A DNA stretch of 12,514 nucleotides from Bacteroidota bacterium (GCA_021796055.1 JAJYOS010000086.1:1-12514), one strand, 5' to 3'. Shown: positions 1 to 9,363, numbered from the stretch's first letter. A program made the numbers and translations. Notes: generated from the sequence alone by a model not told the origin.

Positions 1-385
1 TCCACTGTATTTTTCCAAGGAAACCAAAAGGGGGCAAGTAACTCACGATGTCAGTCATTAACACACCGCCGTGAGCAGTCTCAATGTGATGCTCGTGGTG
101 CCACATCTTGTAAGGGCCCACTCGCTGCTCATCGACGAAGTATTCCATTTCTTTGACGTGCGTAATCTCGGTTACCCAGGTCGTCTTGATACCCAGAAGG
201 GGACTCACCTTATATTCGATGATCAACCCCGGATACATCTTCTCCGGAGGTGTCCCATTCGTGATGTCAAATCCCATGTAGTCAGGGGTTATCTTCTTTA
301 AATTTCCGGGAGAAGAGATGAAATCCCAGACTTGCTCGATACTTGCCGTGATTTCCTGTCTCTTTACAAGCTGGTAAATGGACAT
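1..385 (-). CDS. SRPBCC-family ligand-binding protein, C-terminus cut by window edge
   Basis: Reading down from an ATG at 385, 128 codons stay open to the left edge, so the gene is 5'-complete and 3'-partial. The start MSIYQLVKRQEI, followed by a helix with VWDFISSPGNLKKITP (residues 19-34), is typical of START/Bet v1-like (SRPBCC) folds. Later signatures of the bacterial stand-alone subgroup are WVTEIT (70-75), FVDEQRVGPYKMWHHEH (83-99) and the PPFGFLG turn (118-124). These proteins form a deep hydrophobic pocket for a small ligand; the ligand and role of this one are unknown. About 25-30 residues, including the last helix, should lie off the window. The final visible codons (K-I-Q-W) do not fit my memory of the family and coincide with a 16-bp inverted repeat (see findings), so they may be artefactual. 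The Shine-Dalgarno sequence is weak. It lies downstream of the tRNA on the same strand. Confidence 0.82.
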   Translation of the reverse strand, partial: MSIYQLVKRQEITASIEQVWDFISSPGNLKKITPDYMGFDITNGTPPEKMYPGLIIEYKVSPLLGIKTTWVTEITHVKEMEYFVDEQRVGPYKMWHHEHHIETAHGGVLMTDIVSYLPPFGFLGKIQW

Positions 386-592
386 ACGATTTAACTTTCA
401 AATCTTGTTTGCACAACGAGCCTCATCAGTTTCTCATTTTGGCCATTGGGGTCGGTTCAGTGAATCGCGCTTCATCGCCCCGGGGGAAAAATACAGTGGA
501 GTTAGCCGCGCCTAACCTGTCCCGTTGGTGTTATCAACTATCGAGGTCAGGAATACGTTCCAAGGCACATCTGGAGGTGAAGCGGGGAGGTT

Positions 593-667
593 TGGAGCTG
601 AAGGTGGGATTTGAACCCACGACCTGCGGTTTACGAAACCGCTGCTCTACCGCTGAGCTACTTCAGC
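593..667 (-). tRNA. tRNA-Thr (anticodon CGU), CCA encoded
   Basis: On the minus strand the seven-base acceptor arm GCTGAAG (667-661) pairs with CTTCAGC (603-597), followed by discriminator T and an encoded CCA (595-593). The D-arm reads GCTC-AGCGGTA-GAGC. The anticodon arm is GCGGT-TTCGTAA-ACCGC, giving anticodon CGT, which decodes ACG threonine. The T-arm is GTGGG-TTCAAAT-CCCAC. All four arms pair, so the gene looks functional. The length is 72 nt plus CCA. It is transcribed divergently from rimO from its own promoter. Confidence 0.96.
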
Positions 668-689
668 AACAATCACGATTAGCGGGTAA

Positions 690-718
690 AATATAAGTGT
701 CCGGAGCCGAAGTTTCAA
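690..718 (-). promoter_or_regulatory. sigma-70-type promoter for tRNA-Thr
   Basis: On the minus strand TTGAAA (718-713) is followed after exactly 17 bp by TATATT (695-690). This is a near-consensus -35/-10 pair. Transcription would begin near 683, giving a leader of roughly 16 nt before the mature tRNA 5' end at 667. The spacer contains one copy of a TCCGGAG repeat (see findings). Called from the motifs and their position only. Confidence 0.6.
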
Positions 719-799
719 TTTCCGGAGATATCTATTTCTCGCTTCGCGAGTGTGCGTCTAGAACGTTGAATACAAGGGGACGGTCTGGTAAATTGCAGC

Positions 800-2095
800 A
801 TGAATCAGAAAAAAGTACATATAGTCACGCTCGGATGCCCGAAGAACCAGGTAGACAGCGAAGTGCTGGCCGCGCAGCTGAAAGCAAACGGCTATTCGCT
901 CTCGGACACACCTGAGGGTGCCGATGTCGCGGTTGTAAACACTTGCGGCTTCATCGATGCCGCAAAACAGGAATCGATAGAAACCATACTCCAGATCGCA
1001 GAGCAGAAAAAATCAGGAACGATTCGGAAGCTCGTCGTTACCGGCTGCCTCGTCGAGAGATACAGGAAAGAGCTTAAAGATGGATTAACGGAAGTGGACG
1101 CGTTCTTCGGTACATCCGAGCTAAAGGACGTTTTGCAGAATTTCGGCGCCGAATACAAATTCGACATGGTGGGCGACCGTGTGCTCACGACACCCCCTCA
1201 CTACGCTTATCTTAAGATTTCCGAGGGCTGCGACAATCCCTGCTCCTTCTGTGCTATTCCACTCATGAGGGGCAAACACATGTCTAAGCCGATCGACGAT
1301 ATCATCCGGGAAACGGAACTCCTCGCTGATAAAGGAGTGAAGGAACTTATCGTCGTCGGGCAGGACACGACTTACTACGGCCTGGACATATATGGAAGCC
1401 GTGAGTTGCCGGCATTAATGCGAAGACTCGACGAGGTCCCTGGCATAGAGTGGGTTCGCCTGATGTACGCGTACCCTGCGAAATTCCCCGAGGAGCTGCT
1501 CGATGCTATACGCGAGAGCCGGAAGACTGTCAAGTACATAGATATTCCGATACAGCATATTTCAGACAATCTGCTGAAATCAATGCGCCGCGGGATTACA
1601 AGGCGCAAGCTGGAAGAACTCCTTCAGCGCATCAGGGAAAAGGTCCCCGGCATCGCGATCCGTACGACCCTAATCGTCGGCTATCCCGGCGAAGGAGAAA
1701 GAGAGTTCGAAGAGCTTCTGCAGTTCGTCGAAGAGTTCAAATTCGACAGGCTCGGCGCGTTCACTTATTCTATAGAAGACGGCACTACTGCCGCGATACT
1801 CGGCGATCCAGTGCCTCAGGAGGAGAAAGAGAGACGGCAGGCCGCGATCATGGAAGCACAGAGGCAAATCATAACTGAATTGAATGAGAAAAAGGTGGGC
1901 ACGACGCAGACTGTAATTATCGACTCGAAGGAGGGGGACAATTACATCGGGCGGACAAGCAACGATGCGCCTGAGATCGATACGGAAGTAATAATAACAT
2001 CCGAAAAATCGCTGGAGATCGGGAGCTTCGTGGAAGTCAAGATCGATGATACGATGGAGCACGATCTCTACGGAACCGCGATCTTCAGAAGTTGA
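800..2095 (+). CDS. rimO: Ribosomal protein uS12 (S12) aspartate methylthiotransferase RimO
   Basis: A radical-SAM methylthiotransferase of 431 residues, close to the usual RimO length of about 440. It adds a methylthio group to the beta-carbon of a conserved aspartate in ribosomal protein S12, in the cytoplasm. The N-terminal UPF0004 domain supplies the auxiliary [4Fe-4S] ligands C13 (TLGCPKNQVDSE), C49 (NTCGFI) and C83 (TGCLVERY). The radical-SAM CxxxCxxC is C144, C148 and C151 (SEGCDNPCSFCAIP). A TRAM RNA-binding domain occupies about the last 65 residues. The SEGCDNPCSFCAIP...RGKH stretch separates RimO from its tRNA-modifying relative MiaB. The ATG at 800 puts the conserved start VHIVTLGCPKNQ at residue 6; no good Shine-Dalgarno sequence is visible, the nearest purine run being about 20 bases upstream. 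The stop overlaps the start of the GH57 gene, indicating translational coupling. Confidence 0.95.
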   Translation: MNQKKVHIVTLGCPKNQVDSEVLAAQLKANGYSLSDTPEGADVAVVNTCGFIDAAKQESIETILQIAEQKKSGTIRKLVVTGCLVERYRKELKDGLTEVDAFFGTSELKDVLQNFGAEYKFDMVGDRVLTTPPHYAYLKISEGCDNPCSFCAIPLMRGKHMSKPIDDIIRETELLADKGVKELIVVGQDTTYYGLDIYGSRELPALMRRLDEVPGIEWVRLMYAYPAKFPEELLDAIRESRKTVKYIDIPIQHISDNLLKSMRRGITRRKLEELLQRIREKVPGIAIRTTLIVGYPGEGEREFEELLQFVEEFKFDRLGAFTYSIEDGTTAAILGDPVPQEEKERRQAAIMEAQRQIITELNEKKVGTTQTVIIDSKEGDNYIGRTSNDAPEIDTEVIITSEKSLEIGSFVEVKIDDTMEHDLYGTAIFRS

Positions 2096-4197
2096 CCACC
2101 CCGCTTAAGATTCTCTTCGTCTGGCACCACCACCAGCCGCTTTACAAAACGAACGGAACGTTCCTGATGCCATGGGTCCGGATGCATGGGATCAAAGACT
2201 ACTGGGACATGGTCAGGATGCTGGATGACTATCCCGGGATAAAGCAGACCTTCAATTTCGCCCCTTCTCTTCTTGAACAAATCGAGGACTACCTGAGCGG
2301 AAAGACGACTGATGAGGCCTACCTTCTCTCAATCAAGGATCCTTCTGAATTTTCCGAGGAGGAAAAGATCAAGGCGCTTAGGACTTTCTTCTTCGCGAAT
2401 CCCGAACGCATGATCAGGCGCTACCCGCGTTACGCAGAACTCCTTTCGAAACGTGGCGCCGTGAGAAGCGAAGTCGACCTGTATTCGGCGAAGGGGCGCT
2501 TCACTATCGAAGATTTCCGCGACCTTCAGGTATGGTGGAATCTGGTATGGGTCGGAGAATACTCGAGATACGACAAGCCCTTTAAATATTATCTCGACAA
2601 GCAAAGCGGGTTCACGGAGGAAGAGAAGAGAAAACTGCTCGCCGCACATCTTGACATCATGGCAAGGATCATACCTCACCACGTAAAGGCGATTAAGAGA
2701 AAGCAGATCGAAGTCTCAGTCTCCCCGTTCTACCATCCTATTCTTCCGCTTCTGTGCGATACCGATATAGCTACCGCGGCGAATCCATCGACGACACTGC
2801 CGAAATCCAGATTCAAGCATCCTGAAGATGCAGAAAACCAGATCCAATCGGCGCTCGGCTATGGGAAGAAGGTTTTTGGCCATCGTCCCGAAGGGATGTG
2901 GCCGAGCGAAGGGTCTGTAAGCGACGCGGCTATGAAACTCATCGCCCAGAGCGGGATCTCGTGGATAGCGACAGACGAGGCAATACTCCATAAGTCGCTC
3001 ATGAAATCGGGAAAACCGATCTCGAAGAATTTCCTTGAAAAGTATTTCCCTTACAGCTACACCGGCGGTGCAAAACACGTTAAGATGTTCTTCAGGGACC
3101 ACGCGCTGTCGGACAAGATAGGATTTGTTTACTCGCACTGGTCCCCGGACGACGCCGCGCATGATTTCGTTTCAAATCTGCTCGGAATCAGAGAGGCAAT
3201 AATCCATTCTTACGGAGAGTCAGGCCTGAGTTCGGCGGTGGTCCCGGTCATACTCGACGGTGAGAACGCGTGGGAATTCTATCAAAGCGACGGCAAAGAT
3301 TTTCTGAGGACGCTGTATTACGTGCTTGAAAACGAAGCGAAGCTTAAGACGGTTCTCCCATCAGAAATCAGTGTGAAAAAGGATAATCATCTTCGCCATG
3401 TCGAGCCTGGTTCATGGATCAATGGCAATTTCGATATTTGGATCGGGCATGAGGAGGACAACAAAGCATGGGATCTGCTGTACGACGCCAGGCTGGCCTA
3501 TGAGAAACATTTGGACAAGCTGTCCGCAAAGGCTCGCGCGAAGGCATTTAAGGAGATTTCAATTTGCGAAGGCTCTGACTGGTGCTGGTGGTACGGCGAC
3601 GAACACAAGTCGGCGCAGGCCGCCGAGTTCGACGCTCTGTTCCGCCATCATGTGGAACAGGTTTATGAAATTATCGGAATCAAACCACCGGCCATCCTCG
3701 AAACACCAATCAAGCGGAAAGTGGAACACCTCAGCTACAGACAGCCCGTCGGCATCATAACTCCAGGCATGGGTAAGGCTGCCGTAGCCGAAGAGTGGAA
3801 GAACGCCGGCTATGTTGAACAGGAGCAGCAGACTGGTGCTATGCAGCAATCAGGTATGCAGATCAAGCGCCTCTGGTTCGGCAACGACAAATCCTCCATT
3901 TATCTCATGATTCAGACAACAAGGCCGCTCTCTTCGGAAAAAGTAATAGTTGAATTTTTCTCACCTATACGATTGACGCTGGAGGTTGGGAGCGACATTG
4001 CCCTCAGGGCAGAGCGGACAAAAGATGAGGATAGTATATCGGTGCACTACGCCCGCGGAGGAGAGATAAGGATCAAGCTTACTATCGGAAAGACTAAGTC
4101 AGAGGACGCGACACTTGCCGTGAGTATGTTCGACAGTGAAAACCATGTCGACTCTCTCCCTCGCCAGGGGGTAGCGAAGTTTGCTGTTATTCAGTAA
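2092..4197 (+). CDS. Glycoside hydrolase family 57 alpha-glucan hydrolase (amylase/amylopullulanase-like)
   Basis: A 701-residue GH57 protein without signal peptide, so probably a cytoplasmic enzyme acting on glycogen or other alpha-glucans by a retaining mechanism. The family motifs appear in order: WHHHQP (11-16); EVSVSPFYHPILPLL (207-221); PEGMWPSEGSVSD (266-278), where E273 is the expected nucleophile; VILDGENAWEFY (386-397), where D389 is the expected acid/base; and GSDWCWWYGDEH (494-505). A helical segment follows the barrel, and about residues 540-701 form a separate, beta-rich C-terminal part, possibly a carbohydrate-binding or accessory domain. The start is TTG at 2092, sharing TTGA with the rimO stop; the conserved KILFVWHHHQP begins at residue 6 and no upstream in-frame start is needed. 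Sequence alone does not distinguish alpha-amylase, pullulanase, amylopullulanase and 4-alpha-glucanotransferase activities. The 3' end overlaps the convergent toast-rack gene by 7 bp. Confidence 0.92.
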   Translation: MTTPLKILFVWHHHQPLYKTNGTFLMPWVRMHGIKDYWDMVRMLDDYPGIKQTFNFAPSLLEQIEDYLSGKTTDEAYLLSIKDPSEFSEEEKIKALRTFFFANPERMIRRYPRYAELLSKRGAVRSEVDLYSAKGRFTIEDFRDLQVWWNLVWVGEYSRYDKPFKYYLDKQSGFTEEEKRKLLAAHLDIMARIIPHHVKAIKRKQIEVSVSPFYHPILPLLCDTDIATAANPSTTLPKSRFKHPEDAENQIQSALGYGKKVFGHRPEGMWPSEGSVSDAAMKLIAQSGISWIATDEAILHKSLMKSGKPISKNFLEKYFPYSYTGGAKHVKMFFRDHALSDKIGFVYSHWSPDDAAHDFVSNLLGIREAIIHSYGESGLSSAVVPVILDGENAWEFYQSDGKDFLRTLYYVLENEAKLKTVLPSEISVKKDNHLRHVEPGSWINGNFDIWIGHEEDNKAWDLLYDARLAYEKHLDKLSAKARAKAFKEISICEGSDWCWWYGDEHKSAQAAEFDALFRHHVEQVYEIIGIKPPAILETPIKRKVEHLSYRQPVGIITPGMGKAAVAEEWKNAGYVEQEQQTGAMQQSGMQIKRLWFGNDKSSIYLMIQTTRPLSSEKVIVEFFSPIRLTLEVGSDIALRAERTKDEDSISVHYARGGEIRIKLTIGKTKSEDATLAVSMFDSENHVDSLPRQGVAKFAVIQ

Positions 4198-5021
4198 CTC
4201 CTGATGTTCACTCCGCCCATGGCGGATTCAATGTGAATCCTCAGCTGGGGTCCCTTCTTGTCGGTCGAACGGTACACTCCCCCTCCCTGCGAATAGAAGC
4301 CTGCCACATTCACTGAAGTCAGGAAACTTTCAGGAGTCGTAATAGTCGTGTTGATATCCGAAGGTATCGCGATATCTACTGAACCCAATCCCGTCTTTAC
4401 CCTCACGTCGCAGTCGGTGACAATCTTACCGCCGAAATCTATTTTTATAGAGCCTAGTCCGCCATTGAACTCTATAGATTTAGCGTGCGCGTTGGAGAGG
4501 TTCTCGACCGTGACGCTCGAGATTCCTGTCTTCACGCTGAGATTGTCACACTTAATCTTGTTAGGCTTAGAAAAGTTGAGATCGAAACTGCAGACGCCGG
4601 TTGAGAAGCTCGCGTCGGATATTTCCATCCCGCCGAGATCGACCATCGCGTCACAAACACCGAATGCCATGCGGAGCGATACCGGCACCTCCGTCGAAAG
4701 GCCAAGATCCACCGAGTCTTTCTGCTTGTCAAATTCGAGTAATGGGAAACTTGTCTGCCCCTTGTCATTTGAAAGGCGGAACACGCCGTCGGTACCGGCA
4801 ACCTCATACATAAGCTTTGGAACTTTCTGGTCGCTCTGGTACGCGTAGTTAAGTTCAAAAGCCTTATCTGGATTCCGAACGCCTCCCAAGCGAAGATTCA
4901 CCGCGCCGAGCTTTATGTCAGCCCTGATATTCGTGGCTCCTCCGAGGTCCTCGCTCGTCTTGATGTGTCTTTGCGCGAACGCGGACGAATAAAGGAGTAA
5001 TATCGCTAGAAATGTCCTCAT
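4191..5021 (-). CDS. Exported LiaF/toast-rack-like beta-rich protein of unknown function
   Basis: With ATG at 5021 the protein has 276 residues and begins with a clean signal peptide, MRTFLAILLLYSSAFA/Q (cleavage near residue 16). The rest is beta-rich and repetitive: I-x-A-D-I-K-L-G-A-V-N-L-R and later VKTGLGSVDIAIP and ESAMGGVNI give short-period strands with conserved glycines. This resembles the toast_rack/DUF2154-like (LiaF-type) and DUF4097 beta-helical modules. No transmembrane segment remains after the signal peptide, so it should be periplasmic or secreted. A TTG at 5060 gives 13 extra N-terminal residues and overlaps the sigma-factor stop as TTGA; I prefer the ATG because it gives a standard signal peptide and has AAGGA just upstream, although the spacing is short. 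It is last in the minus-strand operon, right after an ECF sigma factor, where an anti-sigma or envelope sensor is often found. LiaF-type domains have been tied to cell-envelope stress, but the role here is inferred. Confidence 0.75.
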   Translation of the reverse strand: MRTFLAILLLYSSAFAQRHIKTSEDLGGATNIRADIKLGAVNLRLGGVRNPDKAFELNYAYQSDQKVPKLMYEVAGTDGVFRLSNDKGQTSFPLLEFDKQKDSVDLGLSTEVPVSLRMAFGVCDAMVDLGGMEISDASFSTGVCSFDLNFSKPNKIKCDNLSVKTGISSVTVENLSNAHAKSIEFNGGLGSIKIDFGGKIVTDCDVRVKTGLGSVDIAIPSDINTTITTPESFLTSVNVAGFYSQGGGVYRSTDKKGPQLRIHIESAMGGVNIRSY

Positions 5022-5056
5022 GCTTCCTTGGACTACGGCATATCTGAGATTTAGTT

Positions 5057-5656
5057 TCAATAATGCCTGATTTTATCCTTGAGGTACTTGTACATCATTT
5101 CACGCGCCCTGAAAAGCTGCACCTTGATCGTGTTGACCGGCAAGCCAGTCTCTTTCGCGATCTCTTCATAACTAAGCTCATCCTGATGCCTTAAGATGAT
5201 CACCTCACGATATTTCTTCGGCAAAGACTCGATTGCCGCCCGTATTAAACGCGCTTTCTGTTCCCTGAGCAGGTGAAGATCGGGTTCGTAAGTGGAATCC
5301 GGAATTTCATGCTCCATTTCCCCCTCTTCAGTCCGGATTTGCTCATCAATCGAGTAGACACGAAGGCGCTTCTTTCGGATATAATCTATGCAATGGTTGT
5401 TGGCAATCTTAAAGAGCCATGAGGCAAACTGATGCTGGTAGTCGAAATCGGCGAGATGCTGGAAGGCCTTAATGAAAACCTCTTGCGTGAGATCGTCGAT
5501 CTGGCTGCGATCCCTTATCAGTTTATAAACGATTTGGGCGACAGGATTTCTATACCTTCTGGCGAGCGCCTTGAAGGCTTTCTCATCGCCCGCAATCGCT
5601 CGCCTGACAAGTATCGCGTCCTCTTCGGCTCTTCTGTGGCGTTCCTCTTCCTTCAT
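5057..5656 (-). CDS. RNA polymerase ECF-type sigma-70 factor
   Basis: A 199-residue sigma factor with only regions 2 and 4, the extracytoplasmic-function layout. Region 2 spans about residues 22-95, including the core-binding DDLTQEVFIKAFQHL (54-68) and the -10-recognising segment ending FASWLFKIANNHCIDYIRKK (77-96). An acidic linker (about 103-130) leads to region 4 (about 135-190) with ESLPKKYREVIILR and the helix-turn-helix LSYEEIAKETGLPVNTIKV (161-179). The ATG at 5656 is preceded by AGGA at a fair distance. It lies 14 bp after the inositol-phosphate synthase stop and overlaps or nearly abuts the exported toast-rack-like gene. No zinc-finger anti-sigma gene follows, and the binding sequence and regulon are unknown. 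Confidence 0.93.
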   Translation of the reverse strand: MKEEERHRRAEEDAILVRRAIAGDEKAFKALARRYRNPVAQIVYKLIRDRSQIDDLTQEVFIKAFQHLADFDYQHQFASWLFKIANNHCIDYIRKKRLRVYSIDEQIRTEEGEMEHEIPDSTYEPDLHLLREQKARLIRAAIESLPKKYREVIILRHQDELSYEEIAKETGLPVNTIKVQLFRAREMMYKYLKDKIRHY

Positions 5657-5670
5657 CCGTTCCTATTTGT

Positions 5671-7056
<1,386 letters not shown>

Positions 7057-7695
7057 AAAATAACCTCTGAATTGCCGTTAGATTAGTGAGTATGGCCAGC
7101 AATATAATAGACACAGCGAGTGCCAAAGGCGGACCGGAGTCCCCTCTTTCAAGCGCCTCCCCGAACACCCCCTGAAGCAGCCGGTCGAGAGAAGGATCCA
7201 GCGCGTTGAGCACCAGCCCCAGCCCGAGGATGATGACGCGTTCCTGGCGTCTGGCAAGACCGACATTTGCCTTGAACCCGAGCGTTTCAGCCCGGGCGCG
7301 AATGTAGCTGACCATAATTGAACCACCGATAGCAAATACCGCCGCCACCGATGTCCAGTAAAAATGATTCCCGATAAGATAAAACCCAAGTCCAAAAAAC
7401 ACCGTGACCTCAGAATACCTGTCCATTGTCGAGTCATATACGGCGCCAAACCTTGTGACGCGACCTGTCTTTCTCGCCACGGCGCCGTCTATCACATCGA
7501 ACAGCCCGCTTACAAATACGAACACTCCGCCTAGCACAAGCCGCCCGGACGCGATCTCCCAAGCACAGACTATGCTGAGAAGGAATCCGAGTGTCGTGAA
7601 CCAGTTTGGATTAGCATTCCTTTTCCCGAGCCAGCGGGCCAAAGGTTCGAGCAGACCTTTGAACCACTTCTCTGCCGATGGCGGAATGAGGCTTC

Positions 7696-8403
7696 TCACT
7701 CCTCCGCCCCCTCCACGATCACGACGAACTCTCCGCGTCGTTCTCCTTGTCCCATCATTTCCAAAACTTCCTGAAAGGTGCCTCTGTAAAAACTCTCATG
7801 AATCTTCGATATCTCTCTCGCGACGACGCATTTCCGCTCGCCGAAATGCTCTGCCAATTCGCGAAGTGTTTTCTCTATTCGATGCGGTGACTCGTAAAAG
7901 ATGATGGTTCTCTTTTCGGATGAAAGCTGATGGAGTTTTTTTTGCCTCCCCTTCTTCAGCGGTAGGAACCCTTCGAATATGAATCTATCCATCCTCAGTC
8001 CGCTGGCGGAGAGAGCGGCGACGAACGCGGTCGGCCCCGGAACTGGGACAACATCGACGCCCTCCGCGACGGCGTCGCGCACCAAAGTATAACCCGGATC
8101 CGAAATGCCCGGCGTGCCCGCGTCGGTGATCAACGCGGCGCTCTCGCCTCGGAGAAAACGACGAACCAATTCCTTCGATCTGTCAGCCGCACTATGGCTG
8201 TGAAAGCTTACCATCGGTTTCGATATCGAATAGTACTTTAGGAGCACGGAACTCGTCCTAGTATCTTCAGCGGCAACAAAGTCCACCGTCTTGAGAATCT
8301 CAACCGCACGGAAGGTCATATCGGAGAGGTTGCCCACCGGTGTGGCAACGACATACAGCCGGCCGATCCGATTCAGATCCCCGCGAGGGGCTTCTTCGGA
8401 CAC
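7696..8403 (-). CDS. rsmI: 16S rRNA (cytidine-1402-2'-O)-methyltransferase RsmI
   Basis: A 235-residue tetrapyrrole-methylase-fold enzyme that uses S-adenosylmethionine to 2'-O-methylate C1402 in the decoding centre of 16S rRNA. Landmarks are LYVVATPVGNLSD (16-28), AAEDTRTSSVLLKYY (44-58), SFHSHS (66-71), ITDAGTPGISDPG (92-104), VPGPTAFVAAL (121-131), FEGFLP (143-148) and FYESPHRIEKTL (169-180). It is shorter than the roughly 286-residue E. coli protein because it lacks the small C-terminal extension, as in many bacteria. GTG at 8403 overlaps the nadE stop by one base (TAGTG), with a G-rich stretch just upstream serving as ribosome binding site. The downstream gene starts within the stop of this one, so it is translationally coupled on both sides. 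Confidence 0.94.
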   Translation of the reverse strand: MSEEAPRGDLNRIGRLYVVATPVGNLSDMTFRAVEILKTVDFVAAEDTRTSSVLLKYYSISKPMVSFHSHSAADRSKELVRRFLRGESAALITDAGTPGISDPGYTLVRDAVAEGVDVVPVPGPTAFVAALSASGLRMDRFIFEGFLPLKKGRQKKLHQLSSEKRTIIFYESPHRIEKTLRELAEHFGERKCVVAREISKIHESFYRGTFQEVLEMMGQGERRGEFVVIVEGAEE

Positions 8404-9236
8404 TATGCCCCCCAGTCTCTCAGGTATCTAAAATCGACGTTTATTGTCCTATGCCCCACTTTCGCAATAATCGGAGGCGTTCTCTTGAACTGGCTTCTTA
8501 TGACCTTCCCGTGCATATCGTTCACCATCTTCGCGCCGAATCCCGAAGATATGACCTCATCAATTTTCATTTTTTGATCCACGAGTAGATACAGCACTTT
8601 GTCTATCTCTTCGTAAGTGTATCCGAGTTCTTGTTCATCCGTTTGTCCGGCCCAGAGATCGGCGCTCGGTTTCTTTTTTACAATCTTCTCGGGTACTCCG
8701 ACGAATTCCGCGAGCTGCCAGACCTGCGTCTTGTATAGATCACCTATGGGATTGATGGCGTGAGCCATGTCGCCAAATATAGTGCCATACCCGAGGAGCA
8801 TTTCCGTCTTATTGCTCGTCCCGAGAACCAATGCTCTTTCGCGCGCGGATGTATCATAAAGGATGATCATGCGTGTCCGCGAAAAAACATTTCCTTTACG
8901 GACATTGTCCATGTTCGGTTCGCGGGCGATGATAGCATCGGTGGCTGGGGTAATGTCAAAAATTTCAGTCCTGACTCCAAACTTTTCAGCAAAAAGCTTG
9001 GCATCGCTGAGACTATCCTTGGACGAAGTCTTATGCGGCAGGATCACACAGATCACGTTTTCTTTTCCGAGCGCTTCAACGGCGAGCGCCGCGGACAATG
9101 CCGAATCGACTCCACCGGACAATCCCACCACCACCCTGGACATTCCTACTTTGTGAGTCTCCTCCTGAATGAATCGCACGAGGAGTTCCTTCACCAACTT
9201 GGGATTAATTTTGAGGTCTTTTGTTTGGGTTTCCAT
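8403..9236 (-). CDS. nadE: Ammonia-dependent NAD+ synthetase
   Basis: A 277-residue cytoplasmic N-type ATP pyrophosphatase that amidates nicotinic acid adenine dinucleotide to NAD+ using ATP and ammonia. The PP-loop SGGVDS is at 40-45 (VVVGLSGGVDSALSAA). Later motifs are VILPHKTSS (64-72), the ALVLGTSNKTE block (around 135-145), YGTIFGDMAHAINPIGDLYKT (around 150-170) and KKPSADLWAGQTDE (around 187-200), typical of NadE substrate and phosphate binding. There is no N-terminal glutaminase (nitrilase) domain, so it should use free ammonia or a separate glutaminase. ATG at 9236 has only a poor Shine-Dalgarno sequence. It is first in the six-gene minus-strand unit; the NAD it makes is the cofactor of the inositol-phosphate synthase encoded downstream. 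Confidence 0.95.
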   Translation of the reverse strand: METQTKDLKINPKLVKELLVRFIQEETHKVGMSRVVVGLSGGVDSALSAALAVEALGKENVICVILPHKTSSKDSLSDAKLFAEKFGVRTEIFDITPATDAIIAREPNMDNVRKGNVFSRTRMIILYDTSARERALVLGTSNKTEMLLGYGTIFGDMAHAINPIGDLYKTQVWQLAEFVGVPEKIVKKKPSADLWAGQTDEQELGYTYEEIDKVLYLLVDQKMKIDEVISSGFGAKMVNDMHGKVIRSQFKRTPPIIAKVGHRTINVDFRYLRDWGA

Positions 9237-9363
9237 CGGGACTAATTACCTACCGCACAATTAGGGTCGTAAAAGAAAAAATGCGAACGTGGAACCGTCT
9301 TATGAATATCACGACAGGCACACGACGTACCGGTATGCAATCTTAGAACTGCCATCTGATTGC

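Noticed and set aside
71..301. Plus-strand frame of 76 codons
   Set aside because: It lies opposite the SRPBCC gene, whose minus-strand protein matches a known family; the plus frame has no family resemblance.
501..516. GTTAG-ccgcgc-CTAAC hairpin as tRNA terminator on the minus strand
   Set aside because: Only five or six pairs, with the T-run (491-487) about nine bases away; too weak to list, though it is the only candidate between the tRNA and the SRPBCC gene.
409..696. Plus-strand frame of 95 codons across the tRNA
   Set aside because: It runs through the antisense of a complete tRNA-Thr and shows no protein-like composition.
800..2095. MiaB (tRNA methylthiotransferase) instead of RimO
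   Set aside because: The residues around the CxxxCxxC and the RGKH stretch follow RimO, and the length and N-terminal TLGCPKNQVDSE are RimO-like.
4348..4848. Plus-strand frame of 166 codons
   Set aside because: Antisense shadow of the exported toast-rack-like gene, whose signal peptide and regular glycine repeats fit real coding sequence.
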